From NCBI GenBank assembly GCA_016929555.1, contig JAFGIO010000246.1:1-32352 (forward strand): a stretch of DNA of 32,352 nt. Direction: 5' to 3'. Below the pieces are notes generated by a model, which was given only the letters and a program-made list of their open reading frames with translations, made no database searches and had not been told where the DNA came from. The DNA is from Deltaproteobacteria bacterium (GTDB taxonomy: Bacteria > Desulfobacterota > Syntrophia > Syntrophales > JAFGIO01). The translations under genes and the position numbers were made by a program. Below are positions 1 to 8,900 of this stretch, piece by piece. Each line of letters starts with the position of its first letter. Positions within the stretch are counted from its first letter, which is position 1.

Positions 1-276
1 GACCATCGTCGAGAAGAAGGGACCGGGCAGGATATTGTAGCCCATCTCTTCCAGAAGGACGATCAGGTCCAGATAATTGCCGCCGCTGCCGCCGTACTCC
101 TCCGGCAGGAAAACGCCCATCCAACCCAGATCCGCCATTTTCTTCCACAGGTCGGGCGAATGACCCGTCTCGCTTTCATCCATTTCCTTGACCAGTTTTT
201 TCGGACATTCCTTGGCAAGAAAATCGTGGGCCGATTTCTTCAATATTTCCTGTTCCTCAGTGAAACTCAGATCCAT
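1..276 (-). CDS. Acyl-CoA dehydrogenase, N-terminal part (cut by window edge)
   Basis: Reading the minus strand from the ATG at 274-276 gives 92 residues, open to the window edge. It begins MDLSFTEEQ and contains DLGWMGVFLPEEYGG, the typical N-terminal alpha domain of FAD-dependent acyl-CoA dehydrogenases (alpha-beta dehydrogenation of acyl-CoA, electrons passed to ETF in the cytoplasm). A strong AGGAGG lies just upstream (about 281-287). The gene is last of three co-directional acyl-CoA dehydrogenases, 44 nt after the previous stop. The FAD-binding middle domain and the C-terminal domain lie outside the window, so catalytic residues and substrate class cannot be judged. Confidence 0.85.
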   Translation of the reverse strand, partial: MDLSFTEEQEILKKSAHDFLAKECPKKLVKEMDESETGHSPDLWKKMADLGWMGVFLPEEYGGSGGNYLDLIVLLEEMGYNILPGPFFSTMV

Positions 277-320
277 CGTATCCTCCTCAATCGTTCATAT
301 CGTGATGATCATGATGACTA

Positions 321-1523
321 CTATTTGCCGCGGGGCAGGCCGAGTCCGCGCAGGGCGATGATGTTGCGCTGGATCTCGTTCGTCCCGGCGCCGACCAGGG
401 CCGAGATGCAATCGAGATAGCCCAGCTGGATTCTTCCCATCAGCGGCGCCCACTTGGAGCCGGGGCCAAGCTGGCCGTAGGGCGACATGATGTCCATGGC
501 GGTAAAGGCGAGATCGCGGCTGATCTCCGTGGAAACCAGCTTCGCGATGGAGGCGTCGGTTTCCGAATCGAGGCCCCTGTCGCCCTTCCAGGCAATCTGC
601 CAGTATAAATTGCTGACGATCTCGATCTTCGTCGCGATATCGGCCAGGCGGTTTCGGACCAGGGGATCCTTGCTGAGAGGCTCCCCGTTGCGCAGGGTTT
701 CCTTGGTGTAGTCCACCAACTGCTCCAGGGTTCGCCGGAACCCGCCCAGGGGAACCGCAAGCCTCTCGAAGCCCAGGGCAACCATGAGATAATACCAGCC
801 CTGATGCATGTCTCCCACGATGTTCTTCTTGGAAACGCGGACGTTGTCGAAGAAGACCTCGTTGAAGGAATGGATGCCGCAGATGTTGATGAGCGGCCTG
901 ATTTCGATGCCGGGGGTATCGTTCGGAACGATCAGCAAAGTGATGCCCTGGTATTTTTTCGCAACGCTGGTATCGGTTCTGACGACCATCCAGGCGCAGT
1001 CGGAAACGTGGGCGCCGCTGCTCCAGATCTTGCTGCCGTTGATGACGAGATCGTCGCCGTCTTCCACGGCGCTTGTCTGCAGGGAGGCCAGGTCGGAGCC
1101 GGCATTGGGTTCGCTGTAGGCCAGCCAGAAGCTCACCTCACCCGCGGCGATCCTGGGAAGCCACTCTTTCTTCATCTCGTCGCTTCCGAACATGATGATG
1201 GTGCCGGCGCCGATTCCCGTGGCGATATTTCCGGCAGGCGCCCCATAGTAACTAATGATGTCGCCGTAAATGGCCCGTTCGACGTGGGTGTACTTCTCTC
1301 CCGGCCAGCCGGGCCAGCCCATGGAAAGCCAGCCTTTCTCCCCCAGCTTCCGCCATAACTCCCGGCAGGCTTCCTTGAGATGCTCCTCGAAGATCGATAT
1401 GATGCCGTAGCCGCCGGGCCAGGAGAGGCTGTTTTCCGTCCAGTCTGGAGGCAGTTCCCGCTTGACGAATTCCTCCACCTCATCCCGCCAGGCAAGTTCC
1501 TTTTCCGTAAATTTGAAATCCAT
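321..1523 (-). CDS. Acyl-CoA dehydrogenase
   Basis: A 400-residue protein of normal family length. The ATG at 1521-1523 (MDFKFTEKEL) is preferred over an ATG seven codons upstream because GGAG sits at the right distance only for it and because the neighbour starts with MDFRFTEEE. The middle domain carries FWLAYSEPNAGSDLASLQTSA, the FAD/substrate motif, and INGSKIWSSGAHVSD. The C-terminus has GAGTNEIQRN and ends GLGLPRGK. The usual catalytic Glu of medium-chain enzymes (YEGT) is Ala here. A Glu in the segment GFERLA sits where isovaleryl-CoA and long-chain dehydrogenases keep their base, so activity is still plausible. Likely co-transcribed with the two flanking paralogues. Substrate unknown; branched or ring-derived acyl-CoAs are possible. 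Confidence 0.9.
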   Translation of the reverse strand: MDFKFTEKELAWRDEVEEFVKRELPPDWTENSLSWPGGYGIISIFEEHLKEACRELWRKLGEKGWLSMGWPGWPGEKYTHVERAIYGDIISYYGAPAGNIATGIGAGTIIMFGSDEMKKEWLPRIAAGEVSFWLAYSEPNAGSDLASLQTSAVEDGDDLVINGSKIWSSGAHVSDCAWMVVRTDTSVAKKYQGITLLIVPNDTPGIEIRPLINICGIHSFNEVFFDNVRVSKKNIVGDMHQGWYYLMVALGFERLAVPLGGFRRTLEQLVDYTKETLRNGEPLSKDPLVRNRLADIATKIEIVSNLYWQIAWKGDRGLDSETDASIAKLVSTEISRDLAFTAMDIMSPYGQLGPGSKWAPLMGRIQLGYLDCISALVGAGTNEIQRNIIALRGLGLPRGK

Positions 1524-1558
1524 ATCGCTCCTTTCCGATGCCAAAGGCTAACCCGCCT

Positions 1559-2743
1559 TTACATCTTCTGTCTGGGCAACCCCAAGCCGCGCTGTGCCAC
1601 GATGTTGCGCTGAATCTCGTTCGTCCCGCCGCCGATGCCTATCGACAGGCAGCTCAGCAGCATCCTTTCGATCACGCCCAGCTCCACGGTCCATTTGGAC
1701 TCACGCCGGAGATGCGCATAGGGACCCAGGACGGCCGCACCCACCTCGGCCTGGTGTCTCAGGGTTTCGCTTGCCTTCATGATCGATATGGAGGCCTCGT
1801 AGTTGGGGTGAAGCCCCTTGCTGTACATCCAGGCAACCCTGTAGCCCAGGACCTTGGACACTTCCATCGCCACGGCCACCTGGGCGATCTTCTGGCGGAT
1901 ATTAGGATCCTTGTCGATCTTTCTCTTCTTGGCAACATCCACGAGCACCTCGAGGACTTTCGCGAAACCGGCCGCCCCACCGCTGGGGGAGCGTTCATGG
2001 TCCAGGGCGATCATCAGTTCGTACCAGCCCTTGTCCTTCTCTCCCACGAGGTTCTCTTTTGGAATGCGGACGTTGTCGAAGAAGACCTCGTTGAAGGAAT
2101 GCCGCTCCAGGATATTGATAATGGGCCTGACGGTGATGCCCGGCGATTTCATGTCGACGATCAGCATGCTGACGCCGTCGTACTTGCGCGGAGCAGTCGG
2201 GTCGGTGCGGGCGGCAAGCCAGCAGTAATCGGCGTAATGGGCATAACTCGTCCAGATCTTCTGGCCGTTGATGACAAATTCGTCACCGTCCTCGACGGCG
2301 GAGGTCTTCAACGAAGCCAGATCCGATCCTGCTTCGGTTTCGCTGTATCCGAGACAGAAGACAAGGTCGCCCGTTGCTACGCCTTTGACATACTTGTCTT
2401 TCTGTTCATCGTTGCCGAAAAGCATGATCGTCGGCCCGACCCAGCTGACGGCGATCGCCGTCTCCACGCTCACCGGCGCATCGGACCGGGCAAGCTCCTC
2501 GCTCAAGACGAGCTGCTTGCCGATGGTCATCTCGGAACCGCCGTACTGTTTCGGATAGCCCGGCGCCAGCCACCCTTTCTGGCCAAGCTGCTTCTGAAAG
2601 GTCCTTGAGATTGCCCAGCCTTCCTCGGTCTCCTCCCAGATGCCCGGTCCAAGATCATACCAGCGCTGCGGTATGACCTCTTTCAACCACGCCTTGACCT
2701 CTTTTCTGAAGGTCTCTTCCTCTTCGGTAAACCTGAAATCCAT
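1559..2743 (-). CDS. Acyl-CoA dehydrogenase
   Basis: A 394-residue acyl-CoA dehydrogenase, first gene of the three-gene minus-strand cluster. The start at 2741-2743 (MDFRFTEEEETF) has GGGAGGTGG directly upstream; an ATG 16 codons earlier is in frame but lacks such support. Motifs: FCLGYSETEAGSDLASLKTSA and INGQKIWTSYAHYAD in the middle domain, GIGGGTNEIQRNIVAQRG at the C-terminus. As in the next gene, the C-terminal catalytic Glu position is not acidic (Gly), while LDHERS offers a Glu at the isovaleryl-CoA dehydrogenase-type position. Two adjacent full-length paralogues raise the possibility of a hetero-oligomer like the paired FadE enzymes of actinobacteria; this is inference. Substrate not predictable from sequence. 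Confidence 0.9.
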   Translation of the reverse strand: MDFRFTEEEETFRKEVKAWLKEVIPQRWYDLGPGIWEETEEGWAISRTFQKQLGQKGWLAPGYPKQYGGSEMTIGKQLVLSEELARSDAPVSVETAIAVSWVGPTIMLFGNDEQKDKYVKGVATGDLVFCLGYSETEAGSDLASLKTSAVEDGDEFVINGQKIWTSYAHYADYCWLAARTDPTAPRKYDGVSMLIVDMKSPGITVRPIINILERHSFNEVFFDNVRIPKENLVGEKDKGWYELMIALDHERSPSGGAAGFAKVLEVLVDVAKKRKIDKDPNIRQKIAQVAVAMEVSKVLGYRVAWMYSKGLHPNYEASISIMKASETLRHQAEVGAAVLGPYAHLRRESKWTVELGVIERMLLSCLSIGIGGGTNEIQRNIVAQRGLGLPRQKM

Positions 2744-3225
2744 CTCCACCTCCCGTCGTTGAATGTTCACCACTGATTCGCCTGCGCCCATCCGGCGGAC
2801 ACATCATCGCTGCAGGCCGCAGGCAGACTGAGCGCATACCCCTAAACCGTCGAAAAGCATTGGGAGCATACTAAAAAACAGGGGTTTCATCAATGTTAAA
2901 AAAGAAACGGCTCCTTCACCGGAAACCTACCCGTCCGGGAAGATCCCCGGTACGTCAGTGGCAAATCGCCAAGTGAAATGCCCAAGCGCTCCCTAAAGGG
3001 GGAAACCCGCACCGCAATGCAGGATATAAGTTGACTTTCCCTCAGTCATATGGTAGAGGCTGCGCAATTCAATTTTCCTTCCGGAGGGCATAGGAAAAGC
3101 CCTCCCGAGTGAGGAAATATCTATAAAAGAAGGCAATGCGCCCGTTTCCGTCGGGATCTGGAATCAAACCGGGTTTTCAAGAATGGCGGAGGGGAGGCGC
3201 CGTGAACGGCCATCGGATGGTGTAA
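2744..3225. other. Divergent intergenic region with several small hairpins
   Basis: About 480 nt without a convincing gene between the minus-strand dehydrogenases and the plus-strand DRTGG gene. It holds the candidate minus-strand promoter at 2865-2893. For the plus strand, TTGACT at 3031-3036 is a fair -35, but the hexamer 17 nt further (TAGAGG) is a poor -10. Several local inverted repeats occur: CCGGG/CCCGG near 2936-2948, TGGC/GCCA near 2960-2972, and a 7-bp stem GGAGGGC/GCCCTCC (3083-3089 with 3099-3105). None is followed by a T-run. I did not recognise a known riboswitch. Short frames here overlap the hairpins and lack ribosome sites. Confidence 0.5.
2865..2893 (-). promoter_or_regulatory. 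Candidate sigma-70 promoter for the acyl-CoA dehydrogenase cluster
   Basis: On the minus strand TTGATG (2888-2893), a 17-nt spacer and TATGCT (2865-2870) form a plausible -35/-10 pair, each matching four of six consensus bases. It lies about 120 nt upstream of the ATG at 2743, in the correct orientation and within non-coding DNA. The match alone is weak evidence. Confidence 0.35.
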
Positions 3226-3588
3226 ATGGATATAGAAGCGGTGATCGGTTCCCTGAATTTGGAGGTTCTATCCGGAAAAGAGCGGTTGAAAACAGAGGTC
3301 CGGGGAGGGTATACCGGAGACCTGCTCAGCGATGTCATGGCAAACAGCAAGGAGGGCGACCTCTGGATCACCCGACAAACCCATCCGAATATCGTTGCGG
3401 TTGCGAGCCTCAAAGAACATGCGGGCATCATTCTCGTTGCCGGAAGCGAGCCCGCAGGCGAAACCCTGGAGCGGGCCGCCAACGAAAACATTCCCATTAT
3501 GGTCTCGGAGCTCTCTGGCTTCGAGGTCACGGGCAGATTATATAATCTGATCACGAAGAAAGAAAGCGAAACGGTGTCGCAGAGATAA
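3226..3588 (+). CDS. DRTGG-domain protein
   Basis: A 120-residue protein with the look of a stand-alone DRTGG domain: VRGGYTGDLLSDVMAN near residues 25-40, the HPNIVAVASLKEHAGIILVAG strand-turn segment, then NIPIMVSELSGFEVTGRLYNLI. DRTGG domains occur next to CBS domains and in phosphotransacetylase-like and HPr-kinase-related proteins; their ligand is not established. The start is fixed by an in-frame TAA immediately before the ATG, with a modest GGATGG 5 nt upstream. Stand-alone DRTGG, PHP and HATPase genes are often found beside NADH-linked [FeFe]-hydrogenase operons of anaerobes, so a role tied to the redox complex downstream is likely but unproven. A terminator separates it from the next gene. 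Confidence 0.8.
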   Translation: MDIEAVIGSLNLEVLSGKERLKTEVRGGYTGDLLSDVMANSKEGDLWITRQTHPNIVAVASLKEHAGIILVAGSEPAGETLERAANENIPIMVSELSGFEVTGRLYNLITKKESETVSQR

Positions 3589-3591
3589 AGA

Positions 3592-3618
3592 AAAGACCAT
3601 GGAGAATGGTCTTTTTTT
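3592..3618 (+). terminator. Rho-independent terminator inside the formate dehydrogenase locus
   Basis: A perfect 9-bp stem AAAGACCAT/ATGGTCTTT (3592-3600 with 3606-3614) encloses a GGAGA loop and runs into an uninterrupted T tract. It begins 4 nt after the DRTGG stop codon and ends 28 nt before the PHP gene. It would therefore end or attenuate transcripts before the rest of the operon. Confidence 0.85.
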
Positions 3619-3645
3619 ATCCGCGGACGGCGCAGGATACGGATC

Positions 3646-4383
3646 ATGCTCAGGGCTTTTCGCTGTGATCTCCACATCCACACATGCCTGTCGCCCTGTG
3701 CGGAACTCGGCATGTATCCGCGGGCAATCGTAAACAAGGCCATGGCCGAACATCTCGATATTATTGCTATATGTGACCACAATTCCTCGGAAAACGTGCC
3801 CTATGTACAGAAGCTGGCCCTCGGCACGGGACTGACCGTTCTCCCAGCCATGGAGATCAATACCTCCGAAGAGGTTCATCTGCTGGCGCTTTTTGACCGA
3901 TTCGAAGATCTCGACCGGCTCCAGACCCTCATCTATGACCACCTTCCAGGCAGGAACAACGAGGAAGTTTTCGGCTGCCAGGCCATCGTCAACGATCAAG
4001 ACGAAGTGGAAGGCTTCAACGAAAGGCTGCTCATCGGGGCGACGGAACTGGCCCTGGGGGAATGGATCGATCACATTCACGGCTTAGGAGGCCTCGCCGT
4101 GGCCTCCCATATCGATCGGGAAAGCTTCAGCGTCATCAGCCAATTGGGTTTTATCGGCGAGGATATTCCCTTCGACGCCCTGGAGGTAACGCACAGGACG
4201 GGCATCCAGGGCGCACGCCGGCGTTATCCGGAACTCGCCACCCGCCCCATGTTGACCGCTTCCGACGCCCATGCCATAGACGATATAGGCAAGGGTCTCA
4301 CCATGATCTATCTTCGGGGTGCGACAACGGCGGAATTGAAGCTGGCCTTCGAAGGGCGGATGGGCCGGCAGATCCGGGAATAG
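3646..4383 (+). CDS. PHP-domain metal-dependent phosphoesterase
   Basis: A 245-residue PHP (polymerase and histidinol phosphatase) domain protein. Metal-ligand motifs are visible in order: DLHIHTCLSPC (His10, His12), ICDHNS (Asp44, His45), MEINTSEEVHLLALF, VASHIDRES and, near the C-terminus, SDAHAIDDIG. These are the histidine/aspartate sets that bind up to three metals and hydrolyse phosphoester bonds in family members. The substrate cannot be read from sequence; family members act on 3',5'-bisphosphates, short RNA or sugar phosphates. The start has only a weak AGGA upstream. The gene ends 3 nt before the HATPase gene, so the two are probably translationally coupled. Its position before a NuoE/NuoF-type complex suggests signalling or housekeeping for that complex (inference). 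Confidence 0.88.
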   Translation: MLRAFRCDLHIHTCLSPCAELGMYPRAIVNKAMAEHLDIIAICDHNSSENVPYVQKLALGTGLTVLPAMEINTSEEVHLLALFDRFEDLDRLQTLIYDHLPGRNNEEVFGCQAIVNDQDEVEGFNERLLIGATELALGEWIDHIHGLGGLAVASHIDRESFSVISQLGFIGEDIPFDALEVTHRTGIQGARRRYPELATRPMLTASDAHAIDDIGKGLTMIYLRGATTAELKLAFEGRMGRQIRE

Positions 4384-4386
4384 GCC

Positions 4387-4935
4387 ATGATCGAGCTCTC
4401 GCTGCATGTGCTCGACATTGCGGAAAACTCGACCCGAGCCGGCGCAAAAAACGTTTATATCACCATCGTAGAAGATACGCTCAGGGACCGTCTTTCCCTT
4501 GAGATTCGCGACGACGGCGAGGGGATGTCCAGAGAGACCCTGGAGCGGGCGATGGATCCCTTTTTCACATCGAAGAAGGTCCGCAGGGTCGGCCTCGGCC
4601 TGCCCATGCTCGCACAGGCCGCAGAGCAGGCGGGCGGCAGCCTCAAATTGGAGTCTGAATTGGGGAAAGGAACGCTTGTCCGCGTGGAATTCCAGTTGAG
4701 CCATATCGACCGGCAGCCCCTCGGCGACATGGCGGGCACGCTTGCGACCCTGATCGCCGGAAATGGAATCGTGGATTTCATATACAGCCATCGACGCGAT
4801 GATCGGGAATTCTTGCTCGATACGCACGAAATACGCAGCGAACTTGAAGATGTTCCGATAACCCACGTGGAGGTGCTCAATTATATCAGGCGACAGATCA
4901 AAGAGGGATTAAAGGAGATAGAGGCGATACCGTAA
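4387..4935 (+). CDS. Stand-alone HATPase (anti-sigma/histidine-kinase-like ATP-binding protein)
   Basis: 182 residues holding a GHKL ATP-binding domain only: N-box around residues 10-22 (DIAENSTRAGAKN), G1 DDGEGM (42-47), F-box DPFFTSK (57-63) and G2 GLGLPM (69-74). No dimerisation/phosphoacceptor helix (HisKA), sensor domain or membrane segment is present, so it is not a conventional sensor kinase; by architecture it resembles anti-sigma serine kinases or a phosphotransfer partner. The C-terminal 80 residues (GNGIVDFIYSHRRDDREFLLD onward) are an extra domain I do not recognise. It sits between the PHP gene (3-nt gap) and the NuoE-like gene (30-nt gap) and is clearly part of the operon. Confidence 0.85.
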   Translation: MIELSLHVLDIAENSTRAGAKNVYITIVEDTLRDRLSLEIRDDGEGMSRETLERAMDPFFTSKKVRRVGLGLPMLAQAAEQAGGSLKLESELGKGTLVRVEFQLSHIDRQPLGDMAGTLATLIAGNGIVDFIYSHRRDDREFLLDTHEIRSELEDVPITHVEVLNYIRRQIKEGLKEIEAIP

Positions 4936-4965
4936 ACGCGTTGTGTGTGAAGGAGGACAGATTGC

Positions 4966-5463
4966 ATGAATCATGACGATAGGTCGGAATTGTTGAAGGA
5001 ATTTTCGGAAGAACAGCTGGATAGTTTGGACAGGATCATAGAAAAATACAAAAACAAACCCGGCGGCTTGATCCCTGTTCTGGAAGAAGCCCAGGTGACC
5101 CTCGAATACCTGCCGGTTCCAGTCCAGAAAAGGATCGCCAAGGGATTGAATCTTCCCCTGAGCCGCGTTTATGGGGTTGTGACGTTCTATTCATTCTTCA
5201 CCATGACGCCCCGAGGCAAACACACGGTCCGCGTCTGTCTGGGTACGGCATGCTATGTCAGAGGCGGAAAGGCGATCGCGGAAACCCTCGAGAAGGAATT
5301 CGGCATCAAGGAAGGCGAAACAACGGCGGACCGGATGTTTACTTATGAAACGGTTCGCTGCCTCGGCGCCTGCGGATTGGGACCGGTAGTCGTGGTTGAT
5401 TCCGATGTACACGGCCGGGTAAAACCGTCAAAAGTTAGAGAAATTCTGAACCAATATCATTAA
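4966..5463 (+). CDS. NuoE/HndA-like [2Fe-2S] subunit
   Basis: 165 residues matching the 24-kDa NuoE/HndA thioredoxin-fold ferredoxin. The cluster ligands are Cys91 and Cys96 (CLGTACYVRGG) and Cys132 and Cys136 (CLGACGLGP). The N-terminal helical region (QLDSLDRIIEKY, IPVLEEAQ, YLPVPVQKRIAKGL, YGVVTFYSFF) is typical. The subunit passes electrons between the NADH/FMN site of the NuoF partner and other clusters in NADH-linked hydrogenases and formate dehydrogenases. A good AGGAGGA lies 10 nt upstream of the ATG. It opens the structural-gene block NuoE, HndB-like, NuoF-GltD, formate dehydrogenase. Confidence 0.93.
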   Translation: MNHDDRSELLKEFSEEQLDSLDRIIEKYKNKPGGLIPVLEEAQVTLEYLPVPVQKRIAKGLNLPLSRVYGVVTFYSFFTMTPRGKHTVRVCLGTACYVRGGKAIAETLEKEFGIKEGETTADRMFTYETVRCLGACGLGPVVVVDSDVHGRVKPSKVREILNQYH

Positions 5464-5478
5464 CAGAGGTAAACACCT

Positions 5479-5862
5479 ATGGCGAAATTAAAGATCGAAG
5501 ATTTGAAAAAAATCAAAGAGAAGGTTCACTCGGAAACGGCCCTGAGGGAGGGGGACAGGCGGGTGAAGATCACCGTTCATATGGGAACTTGCGGCATTGC
5601 CTCCGGGGCCAGGGAAGTCATGGATTCCCTGATGGCAGAGATCGAGGAAGCCGGCGTGACGGACGTGATCGTGACGACCTCGGGATGTATGGGCCTGTGC
5701 AGCAGGGAACCCCTGGTTACCGTAGAGATTCTCGGCCAGGAACCGATCAAGTATGAATACATGAACCCAAACAAGATGAGGCAGGTCTTCAAGAGACACG
5801 TCCTGCAGGGTGAGATTCAAACGCCCTTCGTGCTCGCAAAGGGGGCGGAGATCCTGAAATGA
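5479..5862 (+). CDS. HndB-like thioredoxin-fold ferredoxin subunit
   Basis: 127 residues resembling HndB of NADP(H)-linked hydrogenase complexes. The motif MGTCGIASGAREV (Cys38) is followed by TTSGCMGLCSREPLV (Cys70, Cys74) and a C-terminal YEYMNPNKMRQVFKRHV. Only three cysteines fall at the expected [2Fe-2S] positions, so an intact cluster is not certain. A GAGGT ribosome site is 9 nt upstream. It starts 15 nt after the NuoE-like stop and precedes the NuoF fusion by 76 nt. In related complexes this protein is an accessory electron-transfer subunit; the role here is inferred from that arrangement. Confidence 0.88.
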   Translation: MAKLKIEDLKKIKEKVHSETALREGDRRVKITVHMGTCGIASGAREVMDSLMAEIEEAGVTDVIVTTSGCMGLCSREPLVTVEILGQEPIKYEYMNPNKMRQVFKRHVLQGEIQTPFVLAKGAEILK

Positions 5863-5938
5863 TCGCCTGGAATGCATCGTAGCATCAAACGCCCGCTCTA
5901 TCACCGGACATACAAACGTTAAGGAGGATATTATCCAG

Positions 5939-8900
5939 ATGAAAGTTTTTCGTTCCCATATACTCGTCTGTGGTGGGACAGGCTGTCGTGCCTCGGGAAG
6001 CCAGAACGTAAAAAAGGCCCTCCTGGCAGAACTGATCAACAGAAATCTCTCCGAAGAGATCAAGGTCGTCGAAACGGGCTGCAATGGCTTCTGTGCCATG
6101 GGACCCATCATGGTCGTCTACCCCGATGGGGTGATCTACATGCTCGTACAGCCGGAGGACATTCCCGAACTGGTGGAAGAGCATCTGGTCAAGGGGCGCA
6201 TCCTGGAGAGACTGCTCTACAGGGAGCCGACGACCGAGGCGGTCATCCCCACGATGCAGGAGATACCCTTCTTCGCGCTTCAGGAACTGCGGGTGCTGCG
6301 GAACCGGGGACTCATCGATCCGGAAAAAATCGAGGAGTACATCGCCCGCGACGGCTACGCCGGCATGGCCAAGGCCCTGACGGAGATGACACCCGAGGAT
6401 ATCGTCAAGGAGATGCTCGCCTCGGGGCTCCGGGGGCGGGGCGGGGCGGGGTTCCCGACCGGGCTGAAATGGCAGTTCGCCGCCCAGTCCCAGGGCGACA
6501 CGAAATACGTCCTGTGCAACGCCGATGAGGGTGATCCCGGCGCCTTCATGGACCGGAGCGTCCTCGAAGCGGATCCCCATGCCGTACTCGAAGGCATGGT
6601 CATCGCTGCCAGGGCCATCGGTTCCCACCAGGGATATATCTACTGCCGCGCCGAGTATCCCCTGGCGATTCAACGCCTGAACATCGCCATAGACCAGGCA
6701 AGGGAAATGGGATTGTTGGGCACCGACATCCTCGGAACCGGTTTCGATTTCAATCTCGAAATCTACCAGGGCGCCGGAGCCTTCGTCTGCGGCGAGGAAA
6801 CAGCCCTCATGACCTCTATCGAAGGAAAAAGGGGAATGCCGAGACCCCGTCCGCCCTTCCCGGCCGTCGCAGGTCTCTGGCAGAAACCCAGCATCCTCAA
6901 CAATGTGGAAACCTTTGCCAATGTGGGACAGATCATCTTCCGCGGCGCCCAGTGGTTCGCCAGCGTGGGTACGGAAAAGAGCAAGGGAACGAAGGTATTC
7001 GCCCTGACCGGCGACGTCAACAATGTCGGTCTCGTTGAAGTTCCCATGGGCACCACTCTGGGCACGATCGTTTACGACATCGGCGGCGGCATTCCCAAAG
7101 GCAAAAAATTCAAGGCCGCCCAGTTGGGCGGCCCCTCGGGCGGCATGATTCCGGTGCAGCACCTGAACGCGCCGGTGGATTACGAAAAAGTGACCGAACT
7201 GGGAGCCATTATGGGTTCCGGAGGCATGATCGTCATGAACGAGGACTCCTGCGCCGTCGATATGGCCAGGTTCTTCATGGACTTCTGCCAGGACGAATCC
7301 TGCGGCAAGTGCACCCCCTGCCGCGAGGGAACCAAAAGGATGCTTGAAATCCTAAACAATATCACAACGGGCAAGAGCAAGGAGGGGGACATCGAATTGC
7401 TCGAAGAGATGGCCGCGATCATCAAAGACTCGGCGCTGTGCGGCCTCGGCCAGACGGCGCCGAATCCTGTGCTGAGCACCATCCGGTACTTCCGGCAGGA
7501 ATATGAAGATCACATCCTGCGCCATCACTGCTCGGCGGCGGTTTGCAGTGCCCTCTTCAAATCGCCCTGCCAGCATACCTGCCCCATCGAGATGGACATT
7601 CCTTCCTACATCGCCCTGATCAGGGCGGAGCGCTTCGAGGACGCCTACAGGATCCTGTTGCGCACCAATCCCTTCCCGTCCGTCTGCGGCCGGGTCTGCG
7701 ACCACAAGTGCCAGTCCAAGTGCCGCCGGGGGAAACTGGATGAACCCATCGCGATCAAGTTCCTGAAGCGTTTCATCACGGACAATGCATCGAGACCCAA
7801 GATCGAAGCCGTTCCCGTAACCCGAAAGGAAAAGATCGCCGTGATCGGCGCCGGACCGGCGGGCTTGACGGCAGCCCGCGATCTCGCCCAACGGGGCTAT
7901 AAAGTCACCGTTTTCGAAGAACTGTCCGAACCCGGGGGCATGCTGCGCTGGGCCATACCTTCCTACCGTCTTCCCCGGGACATCCTGGCGAGGGAAATCG
8001 AGGACGTCCGGACTCTGGGCGTGGAGATTTGCTGCAACACCCGCATCGGCAGGGACCTTTCCTGGGAACAGGTCGACACCGATTACGATTACGTCTATCT
8101 TGCACCCGGCGCCCACAAGAGCCAGAAGATGGATATCCCCGGCGAAGATCTGAAAGGCGTATACGGCGGCGTGGAGTTCCTGAGGGACTTCAACGCCAAT
8201 GAGGAGGATTGGCTTGCGGGCAAGAAGACCCTCGGTTCACGGGTGGCGGTCATCGGCGGCGGCAATTCCGCCATCGATGCGGCCCGCGTCGCGGCTCGTC
8301 TCGGCGCCGACGTGCTGATCCTTTACCGAAGGGAGCGCAAGGACATGCCGGCGGCCGAGGAAGAAATTGAAGCGGCCGAACACGAAGGGATCCAAATCGA
8401 ATACCTTGTCGCTCCGGTGAAGATCACCGAGATCAACGGCGCGGTTACCGGCATTACCTGCCAGCGGATGAAGCTTGGCGAGTTCGACCGCAGCGGCCGG
8501 AAGCGACCCGATCCCATTGCGGGTTCCGAATATACGGTCAGCGTGGATTCGGTTATCGCCGCCATCGGCCAGATTCCGGACATGACCTTCGTTCCCGGCG
8601 ACAGCGGTGTAGCCGTCAACAGATGGTCCTGCTTCGACCTGGCCGGCGGCAGCCAGTCCCAGACGATGAATCCGAAGTTCTTCGCCGGCGGTGACGCCGT
8701 TACCGGACCGGACACGGTCATCGGGGCCATTGCCGCAGGTCATCAGGCCGCGAAGGACATCGATGCCGCCATTCGGGCGAAAAACGGCGAACAGCCCTAT
8801 GAAGCGCCCCCGGAAGAAAAGATCGATATCCCTCTGATCATCGACGAGGAAACCCAGGAAGCACCGCAGACAAAGATGCCCGAAATGGCGGCGGCGGCAA

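Noticed and set aside
1538-2608. 356-codon plus-strand open frame
   Set aside because: Opposite the acyl-CoA dehydrogenase gene, which carries all family motifs.
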